DNA of 64,000 nucleotides. Origin: JAIOQJ01 sp963718635. Lineage in GTDB: Bacteria; Planctomycetota; Planctomycetia; Gemmatales; Gemmataceae. Location of the stretch: positions 496,001 through 560,000 of the forward strand of contig OY970367.1 of NCBI GenBank assembly GCA_963718635.1, in the 5' to 3' direction. The position numbers and the translations under genes were made by a program. This document shows positions 19,966 through 28,791 of the stretch, one piece after another. The notes beneath the pieces were generated by a model. The model saw nothing but the letters and a program-made list of their open reading frames with translations. It made no database searches and was not told where the DNA came from. Within the stretch, counting starts at the first letter, position 1. The number at the start of each line of letters is the position of its first letter.

Positions 19966-22207
19966 TTACCTCGACTTGGCCAGGTTGGTTGACGACTCCG
20001 AGCCTTCTTCGCCGTAAGCGTAGGCATAGCTGTAACCGTAGCCGTAGCCATATCCGTAGCCATAACCGCCGCGATGACTGTCCATGCCGTTCACCACCAC
20101 GCCGAGCACGTTTGCGCCTAGAGCGGTCAAGCGTTCCTTCGCTTGCATGGCCATAGGCCGGCTGTTCTTCACCATGCGAATAGTGAGGATGACCCCGTCC
20201 ACGCGGGGCGCCACAACCGAAGGATCGCTAACTGCCAAAAGGGGCGGCGTGTCGATCAGCACAAAGTCGTAATCCTTTTTGATTTCGTCCAGAATTTCGG
20301 AGAAGAGGGCGGAGGTAAGCAAGTCGGCCGGGTTTGCCGGTCGGGGACCGCAAGGGAGGATCGATAAGCCCGGCACTTCGCAGGAGTAGATAGCGGATTC
20401 AAGCTCGGCTTCGCCGGCGATGACGGAAGCAAGGCCCACTTCGGCCGTGCCGAGGCCGAAGATTTTGTGAACGCGCGGTTTGCGGAAGTCGGCATCTATC
20501 AAAATTACCCGCTTGCCGGATTGGGCGATCGAGGCAGCGAGATTGGCGGCCAGCGTCGATTTGCCGTCGCCGGGGTTCGGACTCGTCACCTGAATGACCT
20601 GATGCCCCTTGCCGCGCGTGCTGAAGTAGAGAGACGTCCGCACACCGCGATAGGCTTCCGCCTGAATCGACTTGGGTGCGTGATGAACGACTAAGTTCGG
20701 ATCGAGCGGGTTTTGCTCGATGACCGAAGGCTCATAGGGGAGCAACGCCGGAATCTGGCCGATGACGGCCAAGCCAAGCCGGCTGCGAACTTCTTCGATC
20801 GAGCGGAAGCTCTTATCCGAAAGCTCGGCCAGATAGGCCAAGCCGCTGCCGAGCACGAGCCCGAGGAAGCCGGAAAGGGCAAGCGTCGTCAGCAATATCG
20901 GGCTGACCTTCACGCCCATCGCGGCCGGAGTGATCTCGCGAGCATCTGCCAAGGGCAAATCGCGCGTCAAGTTGATCTGCTGTAAGCGGTCGGCATAGTT
21001 TTCGAGCTGTTTCCGCAAGCGATCGCCTTTTTCGATGGTTTGCTTTTCGGAGACGAGGGCCTCATCGAGCGCTCGCACCGCGATGCGATCCTGTTCGAGG
21101 ATTTGCGTGACCGCTTTCATGGCCGCGTCGTTTGCTTCGCTGTTGGCCTTCAGAACTTCAAGATATAGCACTAGCGGATCGACGGCTCTGGGCGCCTCGT
21201 CGGGCTGTTTCGCCTGATGGGAAGACAAGTAATCGCGAATCATCTTGGATCGCATGCGAAGTGCCACGCGTTCCGGATGCTCCGGTCCAACTCGCGTCGA
21301 CAATTCCTGTTCTTGCAAGCTGATGCCAAACAGGGCATCTTCAGGCGTTCGTGGAGCATCGGGGAGGGGATCGCGCCGACCATTTAAGTCCGTCAACTTG
21401 TAGAGAATCTTGAGGGTTTCGCGGTCCATGTTTCGGCTCAAGCCACTTTGGATAAGCTGTATGTTGCTTTGCATACCGATACGCTTCTGCTGCAACTCGG
21501 CATACTGATTTTCGTTGACGGCGATGCGAGACCTTAGATTGCCAACGTCGATAGGGCTGGAATTGCGGATTTGTTCGTGAATGCGCTGATATTCCTTCGA
21601 GTTTTTTTCCAGATCAGCCGCAGCCTGGTCGCGGCCGCTGATTACGTATTTGAGAGTATCGTCGGTGACGTTGCTGGCCGTGCCGGACAGCGATTCGCGA
21701 TAACCTTCGATGACTGCTTTCACAACGGGTGCGCAATCTTCGGCAGATGGGCCGCGAAACGAGATATTAAGCACGTTGTTGTTCACGCCGCTATTCACAT
21801 CTTTCTTACGCTCGACTTTTATTCCCATCGCGATGAAAGAGAGATAATCTCCATTGGCCGGCGGCATGCGCAGCGGCTCGTTGGCAAGATGCAGGGCGGC
21901 TCGTCGCCAAACTTCATGGCTTTGCAGCAACGCTTCCTGCGTAGCGACATAGTCATCGAAATACGCAGTTCGGCTATCGCTCTGATTGCCGATCAGCTGG
22001 TCCATCCGTTTTTTGATGACAACCAGCTGGGCCGATGACGAATAAGTCGGCGGCTTTTGCAGATAGAACAGCAAGCCGGCCACAAGGCCGACAACGAGGC
22101 CGAAGAGACACGAGCGCCTTACGCCGCCAGAGGACGGTGAAGAAATTCGTGCCGGAGTTTTGCGTAGCCGGTGTGTCGGTTGTGAGATCGTCGGTTGTAT
22201 TAGCCAA
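19966..22207 (-). CDS. Polysaccharide co-polymerase / BY-type tyrosine autokinase (Wzc-like)
   Basis: About 747 residues. A short cytoplasmic N-terminus, a first membrane segment (GLVVGLVAGLLFYL), a long periplasmic coiled coil (about 200-430), a second membrane segment (TTLALSGFLGLVLGSGLAYL) and a cytoplasmic kinase domain with Walker A (NPGDGKSTLAANLA), Walker A' (VILIDADFRKPR) and Walker B (FVLIDTPPLL). It drives and times exopolysaccharide polymerisation and export. The tail is an alternating Gly-Tyr run with nine tyrosines at every second position before EEG. The start is probably TTG at 22207 (MANTTDD), with AGAGG about 9 bases upstream. A slip near 22110 connects it to the membrane segment. 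The phosphatase follows 5 bases later. Confidence 0.88.
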
Positions 22208-22454
22208 GGTAGCTGCCTCTTAGTGTTCACCGCAGGCGATAAGGGCGAAGGAGAGTTTCAAAACATTGAAGTCGAACGGGGCCATGGCGCGCGTACAAAG
22301 CCGCCAGGCACGACGCGAAGCGTTTGTTAGGCGAGCCGAACTGCGTAAGCAGTCGGGTTCTGTCATTACCCGGCAGCTTACGCTGCCCGGCATGCACACA
22401 CTTAACGTCGAAAGCGCTCCGTTGCGCAAAGCCTCCGCGTCGCGGCTAACGAAA
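22208..22454. repeat. Repeat-filled spacer between two exopolysaccharide genes
   Basis: A GCGAGCCGAACTGCGTAAGC half-hairpin (22326-22345; compare the element at 31140-31226) is followed by a degenerate partner near 22366-22390. A REP half-copy ends CGCGTCGCGGCTAAC at 22450, directly against the stop codon of the upstream gene at 22455. No gene is seen. Confidence 0.6.
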
Positions 22455-23327
22455 CTAACGCAGTTCGATCTCCAAGGTGCGGATAGCTTCTTCATAATGA
22501 TCCACAAGGCTACGAAGACGTTCGATGTGGGCGGAAAGCGATCGCGCTTCGTTTTCGAGCGTCTCAACATCGCGCAGCATCTTTCGATCTTCTGTAATCA
22601 TTTGGCGAATCTGGGACTCTTGCAATGCAATTTGCGCCAATTCCAAATCGTGAAGCTGTCTTTCACTTGATACATCTGCCGATTTTTCCGACTCTGCCGA
22701 CGCGGACGCTTGCGAAAAGGTTTTTTCAGCTATTTGCTGAAGCTGCTGAATGCGCTGGCGCAGTGCTAAAACGTCCGGATGTTTTGGCCCATGATCGATC
22801 AACAGATCTTTTTCTTCGAACCGTAATTTGGCGATCGATTGCTCGACGCTGCTTCGGCCTACGGCTGAATTGCGGTCGAAAATCTGTAAATCACGCTTCG
22901 TTTCTTTTATACGTTTACCAGATTCGCCGCGTTCACCGATCTTGGTTCTCTCAACAGCCAATGCATCAATAACCTTTTCGTTTCTCGAGATCCGCTTTGC
23001 CAATTCTTCTGTCGAGAGCGATGTCAGGGCCAGCCGTTCGTCCTTGTTCTTTCGCGATTGTTGCTCGGCTTTAGTCAGATCGCTCTTGGTCAAATCGCGC
23101 CATGACTTTTGGACCTGCAGTTTTTCGAGGCGATCGGTCGTTTGACTGCGGCTATCAGGCGGATTAACTGGAGCGACAAGCAGGCTGCGCGATGGGCTTT
23201 CTTCCGCCGACTGCGAGGTATAAACAACCGCGCCTGCAGTCGCGAGAGCAATCACGACCAGTCCAAGCATCAAACGCTTGTAGCCGGATCTCGTATTTCG
23301 AAGGCGCATGTCTACTTTCAGATGCAT
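22455..23327 (-). CDS. Membrane-anchored coiled-coil protein of the exopolysaccharide locus
   Basis: 290 residues. One N-terminal membrane segment (LMLGLVVIALATAGAVVYT) is followed by an almost fully charged, heptad-patterned coiled coil to the end. The stretch HGPKHPDVLALRQRIQQL matches the hinge motif of GumC/Wzc periplasmic coiled coils, which places it with chain-length determinant proteins, but there is no kinase domain and no second membrane segment. It probably works in the periplasm beside the BY-kinase encoded downstream. The start could also be the Met six codons in (MRLRNTR), which gives the same topology. Confidence 0.75.
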   Translation of the reverse strand: MHLKVDMRLRNTRSGYKRLMLGLVVIALATAGAVVYTSQSAEESPSRSLLVAPVNPPDSRSQTTDRLEKLQVQKSWRDLTKSDLTKAEQQSRKNKDERLALTSLSTEELAKRISRNEKVIDALAVERTKIGERGESGKRIKETKRDLQIFDRNSAVGRSSVEQSIAKLRFEEKDLLIDHGPKHPDVLALRQRIQQLQQIAEKTFSQASASAESEKSADVSSERQLHDLELAQIALQESQIRQMITEDRKMLRDVETLENEARSLSAHIERLRSLVDHYEEAIRTLEIELR

Positions 23328-23367
23328 AAAAAGTGCAAGTGTTTGCGAAGTTTCCTAAAGTTGATAA

Positions 23368-23433
23368 GGCGAGCGTCGAGCCGTAAGGACGACGTGTTGC
23401 GTTTCACGTCGGCCTTACGGCTCGACGCTCGCC
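23368..23433. repeat. Hairpin with 29-bp stem after the WecA-tail gene
   Basis: The arm 23368-23396 pairs with 23405-23433 with one mismatch and an 8-base loop. The arm begins GGCGAGCGTCGAGCCGTAAG. It starts 48 bases past the stop codon at 23481 and lies upstream of the coiled-coil gene start. Confidence 0.8.
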
Positions 23434-23480
23434 AAAATCAAACTGGTGCAAGCACTGTGTTTTGTTCGGTTAAGCAATCG

Positions 23481-23885
23481 TTACGTCGCCACACCCATGA
23501 CGGCGGCGAATACGCCGGGACGCTCGGGAGGGGCTTCGACAGGTACGCTCTTACGGCCTGTGAGACGATGGATGTTCAGTTCAGTGGTCTTGATGATTTC
23601 GGCTAACTCATGCAGCTTGATCCAGATTGGTTGATCGTCGCAAGCGCCGATGGCGGTCAACCGGCCGATGATATGGCCATCAAGTTGAACCGGCAGTTCA
23701 GCACGCCAATCTTGCGCCTCTTCGTGTGAAGCGGGCGAGCCAAAACGATCCCAGCGAGCGTGATATCCCTCGTGCAACGCAGGGGCATTGACATCGAGAC
23801 AGAGCGTGCGCAGGTTATACTGGAACGCTGAAGCCGTCAGTTCTTCCCAGATTTCTTTCCAGCGCACTGAGCCTTGCAGCCTCAC
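23481..23885 (-). CDS. C-terminal accessory domain of the WecA-like transferase, possibly one gene with it
   Basis: 134 residues starting at a GTG that overlaps the transferase stop codon (GTGA). No signal peptide or membrane segment. Segments such as SVRWKEIWEELTASAFQYNL and APALHEGYHARWDRF suggest a small alpha/beta sensor-like domain. From memory of planctomycete proteins, similar segments follow the membrane domain of WecA-type transferases in one polypeptide, so this may be the tail of a longer protein separated by a sequence error. A genuine translationally coupled gene is the alternative. Function unknown. Confidence 0.6.
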   Translation of the reverse strand: MRLQGSVRWKEIWEELTASAFQYNLRTLCLDVNAPALHEGYHARWDRFGSPASHEEAQDWRAELPVQLDGHIIGRLTAIGACDDQPIWIKLHELAEIIKTTELNIHRLTGRKSVPVEAPPERPGVFAAVMGVAT

Positions 23886-25018
23886 TTCAAGCTGATGGCT
23901 GCGTCCCGTGCGATTGCCATTGAGAATTGCAGCGACCAGAGCACGACTTTGCCTTTAACGAGACTGTACTCGGCATGGCCGAACAATCGGGTGGAGACAA
24001 GAATCACAACAACAACGAACGCCGCGGCGATCGAGTAAAAATCGGTTCCAAGCAGAGTTGTAGCGACGGCGCCCGCTGCGGCGATCATGCCGAGCAATGC
24101 GACCAGAGCAAGCACCAGGGGCCGGTTGAGGCCGTTGCGCAGAAGGCAATGGTGAAGATGGCCTCGGTCGGTGGTGTAGATGCTTCGGCCTGTCAACTTA
24201 CGGCGGGCAATGGCGGCGAGCGTATCGATGATCGGCAGAATCAGCATGGTGACGGGGACCGCCAAGGCCATCGCCGTCGGCCCTTTCATCGAACCTTGCA
24301 CGGAGAGAGTGCCAAGAATAAGACCGATCAGCATACTGCCGCAATCGCCGAGATAGACGCTGGCCGGAGGAAGATTAAAGCAAAGGAACCCGATAAGCGC
24401 GCCGCCGAGAGCCACTGCCACGATAGCGACATAACTGTTGCCGATGATGGCCGCTACGACCGCCAGCGATACGCAAACGATAATGCCGACCAAACCGAGC
24501 AAGCCATCCATGCCGTCGATCAAGTTGATCGCGTTGATGATGCCGATCATCCAGAGATAGGTGACGACGATGCCAAGCGGCCCCAGATCGATCGCCTGAC
24601 CCAGGATCGAGAAATGTTGAATCGTCAGATCGCCATGATAGACGAGGAAGCTGATTGCGAGAAACTGCCCGATGAGTTTATGCCGTCCACGGAGCCCGCG
24701 ATAGTCGTCGATCAGGCCGACGACCACAATAATCGCACAGGCGCCGAAGAGCGAAAAGAGCCTGGGTTCGGCATCGAGCATATCGCTCAGATTGAAGCCG
24801 AATTGAGTGAGCCCGAGCACGGCGCCGACTGCCGCGACGAATATCGCAATGCCGCCGGCACGGGGAATGGCCTGTTTCTGGTGCTTGCGACGGCCGTCCG
24901 GGGCATCGACCAAACCCACTCGGGCGGCTAGGTCGCGGAAGATAGGCGTGAGGACCAGCGAAAGCATGAACGCCAGTCCCAGCGTTGTCAGCAGACAGTA
25001 GATATCGATGTTAGACAC
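23882..25018 (-). CDS. WecA/MraY-type undecaprenyl-phosphate sugar-1-phosphate transferase
   Basis: 378 residues with about ten membrane segments. Family motifs: VDAPDGRRKHQKQAIPRAGG near the N-terminus, GLIDDYRGLRGRHKL (catalytic Asp-Asp), NLIDGMDGLLG, YLGDCGSMLIG and a His-rich RGHLHHCLL loop. It transfers a sugar-1-phosphate, probably an N-acetylhexosamine, from UDP-sugar to the lipid carrier, the first step of exopolysaccharide repeat-unit assembly at the inner membrane. It sits in the exopolysaccharide cluster, with the exosortase gene upstream and BY-kinase and phosphatase downstream. The start at 25018 places the first membrane helix correctly. Confidence 0.9.
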   Translation of the reverse strand: MSNIDIYCLLTTLGLAFMLSLVLTPIFRDLAARVGLVDAPDGRRKHQKQAIPRAGGIAIFVAAVGAVLGLTQFGFNLSDMLDAEPRLFSLFGACAIIVVVGLIDDYRGLRGRHKLIGQFLAISFLVYHGDLTIQHFSILGQAIDLGPLGIVVTYLWMIGIINAINLIDGMDGLLGLVGIIVCVSLAVVAAIIGNSYVAIVAVALGGALIGFLCFNLPPASVYLGDCGSMLIGLILGTLSVQGSMKGPTAMALAVPVTMLILPIIDTLAAIARRKLTGRSIYTTDRGHLHHCLLRNGLNRPLVLALVALLGMIAAAGAVATTLLGTDFYSIAAAFVVVVILVSTRLFGHAEYSLVKGKVVLWSLQFSMAIARDAAISLK

Positions 25019-25435
25019 GGCGGCCTTCGTTGCGTCGGATTCTTACTCAGCTGCAAACTCTCCAAGCCGTCATCCCGACAGCCGAGCTCAACCAAGTCAA
25101 AAACCAAACGTCGGCGAGTACAAGGGGGTAGAACTCGTGACCGTTCAACGACCCGGCAGCGATCCCTCGGTGCCGGATTACCGTCAACTTCCATGCTCAG
25201 CCAGCAACGCCTTCATGACGGGAGCCAACAAACCAAATAATCTATCTGGAAATACCAGTCTTTCGAGATTAAACCGGAAATTCACTTCGAACCTGCGAGT
25301 TATGAGATTCTATCAGATTCATTCTTCGCATATAAACATCAATTCGACAAATCTGCTAAGATTTTTTCGCACGTTCGCTTGAAATCAATTAGCGGTTGCA
25401 GGTTGTTCTAAACAAGAGGCAGCATGGGTAAGATG
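25019..25435. other. 417-base spacer, AT-rich, probable promoter region
   Basis: No gene. The stretch 25240-25380 is clearly richer in A and T than its surroundings and lies upstream of the transferase on the minus strand. It is likely to hold that gene's promoter, but I cannot pick a convincing -10/-35 pair. No hairpin repeat is present, unlike most spacers here. Confidence 0.4.
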
Positions 25436-27001
25436 TCAACCTTGGGGCGTTGCCCAAGGGCAAACCCGAAAGAGTTCAGCCGCTAACTGATTGCTGAAAA
25501 CGGCCAACAAGCGTTTGCCCCGTTCGTTTTTAGTCCACCAAGCGTCGGAAACAATCATGACCGTAAGACGCGCGGAAACCTCGGGAGGATTCAAAACTAA
25601 TCGTTCGCCGATCCATGCCAGGCCCGGCCCGCTCCGGTCCGCAGCCGATTCCTCGGCATCGGTCCAGATCTTACGCCCTTCCTGGGTCCAGTAGATCACG
25701 TTCTGAGTGTCGCGCTCACGTCGATATTGCCGGGTGCTTGCTTCGATTGTTCGGCCAGCGCTGATTTCAAGCTGTTGATGGCCGCGCGTAAACTGGGTCC
25801 AGCCACGGTTTTGCAAGCAGACATCTGGGTGATGATAGCCAAGAATAGCGTTTGATGCCTGCCAATAAAGCACCCAGACTTGCACTTCTAATCCATCTTC
25901 ATCACGATAGAGCCGGCAAAGCGCACGATCGTACGTTAACACGTCTTGAATGCTGTCCGGTATTGGCAGGTCCTTACCTTTCCAACCGGCTAAATCGAGT
26001 GCGATTTCATCGAGCGGCGCTGTCTGGGCCACCCGTAATGACCTCCCAGCAAGGCTCGAACGGCCTTCATTGAAGGCTAGAGCGGATAAGGCTATGCCGA
26101 CAACGGAAATAAGAGCAGCGAAGGCAAGCGGTGATCGGACGCTCGACGCCTTCGCTGCATCAATATTCTCGGGCAGATCATTCGCAACTGGAGCTTTGGC
26201 GGGCTTCATCAGCTCCGAAAGCAACAAGACCATAGCCAGTCCGACAAGCACCATCAGAACGCCAAGAACTTCGTGCGGCGTGCCTTGGATCCATTGCGGG
26301 CCACACCATTCCTGAACCCAACCGGTGATGATGATGCGCAAGCTGTTCACGGCTGCGATCACGGGCAATGCTAAACCTAACAGTAATAGGCCGCGAAGTA
26401 GGCCGAACCCACGAACGTGCCCAACGAAAGCGGCGATCGCAAGCAGCGCAGTGATCGAACGTACGCCGCTGCAGGCTTCAACGACTTCGAGACAGCCGCC
26501 GGGTAAATGGAGTTCGAAGCCTTTGCGGACGACGTGCACTCCGCTTGCGGCCAATCCAAACTCCGCAACGGCAGTAGTTACTTGTTGGAGTCGCTCCTGA
26601 AGGGGCAACTCGATGCGCTCAGGTATCGGGAGGGCAAAGAGGAGGAAAACGAGTGGAAACGCAACGACTCGCAGCCAGCGCCAGCCGCCGACGATAAGTG
26701 CAGCGCCCGCAGTCGCCAGTATGGCTGAAGCGAGCAGCCACCAGAGCAAAACGCTCTTCTGCCCGACTTGCGCGATCAGGTAATAAGCGAACGCCGGCGC
26801 CAGGCAGCCGGGCAAGAACAAGAGATAACCGGCTGCCGTGCCTGGTGAAGAAATAAGCCGGCCTCGGCCATTCCAAAGGAGCCAACCGCTGCCGAGCAGA
26901 ATTAGAAAACGATCCGAGTAGTCAGAGCCAGCGCCCCAGAAACGGGCGAGAAAGAAAAGAGCGCCGGCTGCAAAAAGGGCTAGCGCGTAGCTGAATCGCA
27001 A
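25436..27001 (-). CDS. Exosortase fused to an EpsI domain
   Basis: 521 residues. The first 280 residues are an eight-helix exosortase with the catalytic triad in place: Cys177 in EACSGVRS, Arg222 in NSLR and His243 in GTPHEVLG. From about 300 a second membrane helix and an EpsI (DUF3485) domain follow (LAGWKGKDLPIPDSIQDVLT, LYWQASNAILGYHHPDVCLQ). Exosortases cleave C-terminal PEP-CTERM-like signals at the membrane, and their genes usually lie with exopolysaccharide genes, as here. EpsI is normally a separate protein or C-terminal fusion. No PEP-CTERM target protein is encoded in the window. The reading frame is intact. Confidence 0.9.
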   Translation of the reverse strand: MRFSYALALFAAGALFFLARFWGAGSDYSDRFLILLGSGWLLWNGRGRLISSPGTAAGYLLFLPGCLAPAFAYYLIAQVGQKSVLLWWLLASAILATAGAALIVGGWRWLRVVAFPLVFLLFALPIPERIELPLQERLQQVTTAVAEFGLAASGVHVVRKGFELHLPGGCLEVVEACSGVRSITALLAIAAFVGHVRGFGLLRGLLLLGLALPVIAAVNSLRIIITGWVQEWCGPQWIQGTPHEVLGVLMVLVGLAMVLLLSELMKPAKAPVANDLPENIDAAKASSVRSPLAFAALISVVGIALSALAFNEGRSSLAGRSLRVAQTAPLDEIALDLAGWKGKDLPIPDSIQDVLTYDRALCRLYRDEDGLEVQVWVLYWQASNAILGYHHPDVCLQNRGWTQFTRGHQQLEISAGRTIEASTRQYRRERDTQNVIYWTQEGRKIWTDAEESAADRSGPGLAWIGERLVLNPPEVSARLTVMIVSDAWWTKNERGKRLLAVFSNQLAAELFRVCPWATPQG

Positions 27002-27127
27002 TCAGACTGAATCGACGCCACCCATCACGTATTGCAGCCATGGGACTTCGAGTGTTGGAGCTTGCGATGGAAAGTTGCGAAGCTGCAGAGACGAGCACTA
27101 CACTAATCCGAAGAGCGCAACACTAAA

Positions 27128-27252
27128 CCGAAGCGTGAGCGAGGCAATCCCCGAAGCGTGAGCAAACTTTTCGGCTGCAATTCATCGAGCGTCTAGTTAC
27201 GCTCTATAATCTTACGCTAACGCTTCCGGGGGCTGCCTCGCTCACGCTTCGG
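27128..27252. repeat. Inverted repeat with 19-bp arms
   Basis: CCGAAGCGTGAGCGAGGCA (27128-27146) is complementary to 27234-27252, and a partial second left arm lies at 27151-27163. The right arm is also part of the 51-base tandem duplication that follows. Confidence 0.75.
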
Positions 27253-27326
27253 CTAGTGTGTGGAAAAACTCAAGGTCCGGGGGCTGCCTCGCTCACGCTT
27301 CGGCTAGTGTGTGGAAAAACTCAAGG
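27225..27326. repeat. Exact 51-bp tandem duplication covering a stop codon
   Basis: Bases 27225-27275 and 27276-27326 are identical. Each unit begins TCCGGGGGCTGCC and ends AACTCAAGG. The stop codon of the TPR gene (27321-27323) lies inside the second unit, so a copy of the gene's last bases is present 51 bp downstream. Confidence 0.9.
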
Positions 27327-28791
27327 ACTGAGTTTTCCATCTTCCTTTTTGGTTTCCTTTTCGACTTTCGGGTGGGCTTTGGCCTGCTTGGCAACTTCGA
27401 CCATGAAGTCTTCGGCATCTTTACGGTTAACGAAGACGCCCTTGTTGTCGAGAGCCTTTTTGAGGATCTCTTGCGCTTCTGTGTATTTCGCGCGATCGTA
27501 CAGAACTTTCGCCAAGTAATAAGCTGTGTCAGCGCTGGCTTGACCACTGCTGGTGGCGGCGCCCAGAATACGCTCGGCTTCATCCAACTTGCCGGATTTG
27601 TAGTTGACCCAACCGTAGGTCGCGGCGGCCTCTGCGGATCGCGGGTACGAACGGGCATTCACCTCCGCGTATTGCATCGCGCGCTGAAGTTTTGCCTTTT
27701 GCTCAGTGAGTACAAGGGCCAACTGGTTAGTCGCGAAGAAATCGCCAAAATTCAAATCAAGCACTTTATTGAACTTTGCTTTCGGCCTCCACCCACTTGT
27801 GATTGTACCTTGCCTCCAAACCCTGCAACGCCAGCGTCTCCCGAGAATCGGGATCGAGTTCAGCTGCTTTCGTGATTTGTGCTGCAGCGTCTTTAATACG
27901 GCCCGTGTCGAGCAGCCAACCGGCATACGCCTGATAAACGCGGGCTTTTTTGCCTTTGAAGTCCTTCTTTTCCGAAGCGGTGATCGCTTTGCCGAACCAC
28001 TCTTCAGCCTTTTTCTTCGGGTCGTCTTTTGGCTTGTCCTTGGTGTCAACTTTCGGTGATTTTTCGTCTTCCACAACAGGTTCAATACTCGCGTACAAGA
28101 GGGCCATGCTCACTTCCGGGGGATCGAGCGGCGCGTCCTCTTTGGCATCTTTAACGGCGGCCTGTAATTCTTCGTAGGCGCCCTTCGGATCGTCGGTCAT
28201 AAAGATCGCGCGCGCCAGACGCTGACGAACTTGACTGTTCTTCTCATCCAGTTCGAGCCAGCCGGTTAGCTCGCCTTTGGCGGCCAACCACTGCTTGCGC
28301 GACTCAAACGCGGTCGCCAGACCCCCGCGAGCCTGCTTCTTGAACTCACGGCGTTGCTTGCCGCTGAACTTCGGCCCGTCGGCCAGTTGCAAAGCAAACT
28401 GGCAATTCAGCAAGCCTTCGGTGATGCGTCCTTCCGACAGTGCAATCGACGCGTTTTGAAGATAGACTTCCGGGTGATCGGAGTTTTCGGCAATGGCGAT
28501 TTCGAGGATTGATCGCCCCGCTTGCAACGTCTGTTGATTACTCAACAGCCAACGGGCAAGGGTAAGCCGTGCGGGCGAGAGCGTCGGGTCGTCTTTGGAG
28601 AGTTCTTTGAGTTTCTCAAAGGACTTGTCGAACTTGCCTTCTTTGAAGGCATCGAGCGGTTCCTTGTAAAGTTTCTTGAGCCGAGCTTCCTCGGCGGTGT
28701 CGGGCTCCTGGGCAGCCAGATGGGAGAGCATTCCGGCAGCTGCAAGTAAAAGCAGCGAGCCGATCATCAAATGAGCAAAGGATTTTTTCAT
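27321..28791 (-). CDS. Secreted TPR protein B
   Basis: About 490 residues. Signal peptide (LMIGSLLLLAAAGMLSHLAAQ), then tetratricopeptide-type helical repeats through most of the length (AFKEGKFDKSFEKLKELSKD, KKARVYQAYAGWLLDTGRIK). A Lys/Asp/Pro-rich linker interrupts them around residue 250. A slip near 27775 switches to NKVLDLNFGDFFATNQLALV and the true end KEDGKLSP. TPR proteins commonly accompany exosortase/exopolysaccharide loci (PrsT type), where they are thought to scaffold polymer export; that role is inferred from position. The ATG at 28791 is in frame with the gene before it, but the signal peptide and a GGA upstream support an independent start. Confidence 0.75.

Noticed and set aside
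23927..24931. 334-codon open frame antisense to the WecA-like gene
   Set aside because: Composition is dominated by Asp, Gln, His and Arg, as expected from the reverse of a hydrophobic membrane protein; no ribosome site, no family match.
28788..28791. TPR proteins A and B as one long protein
   Set aside because: The frame is open across the junction, but protein B has its own ATG and a clear signal peptide there, and one A fewer in the preceding six-A run would create an ATGA overlap.
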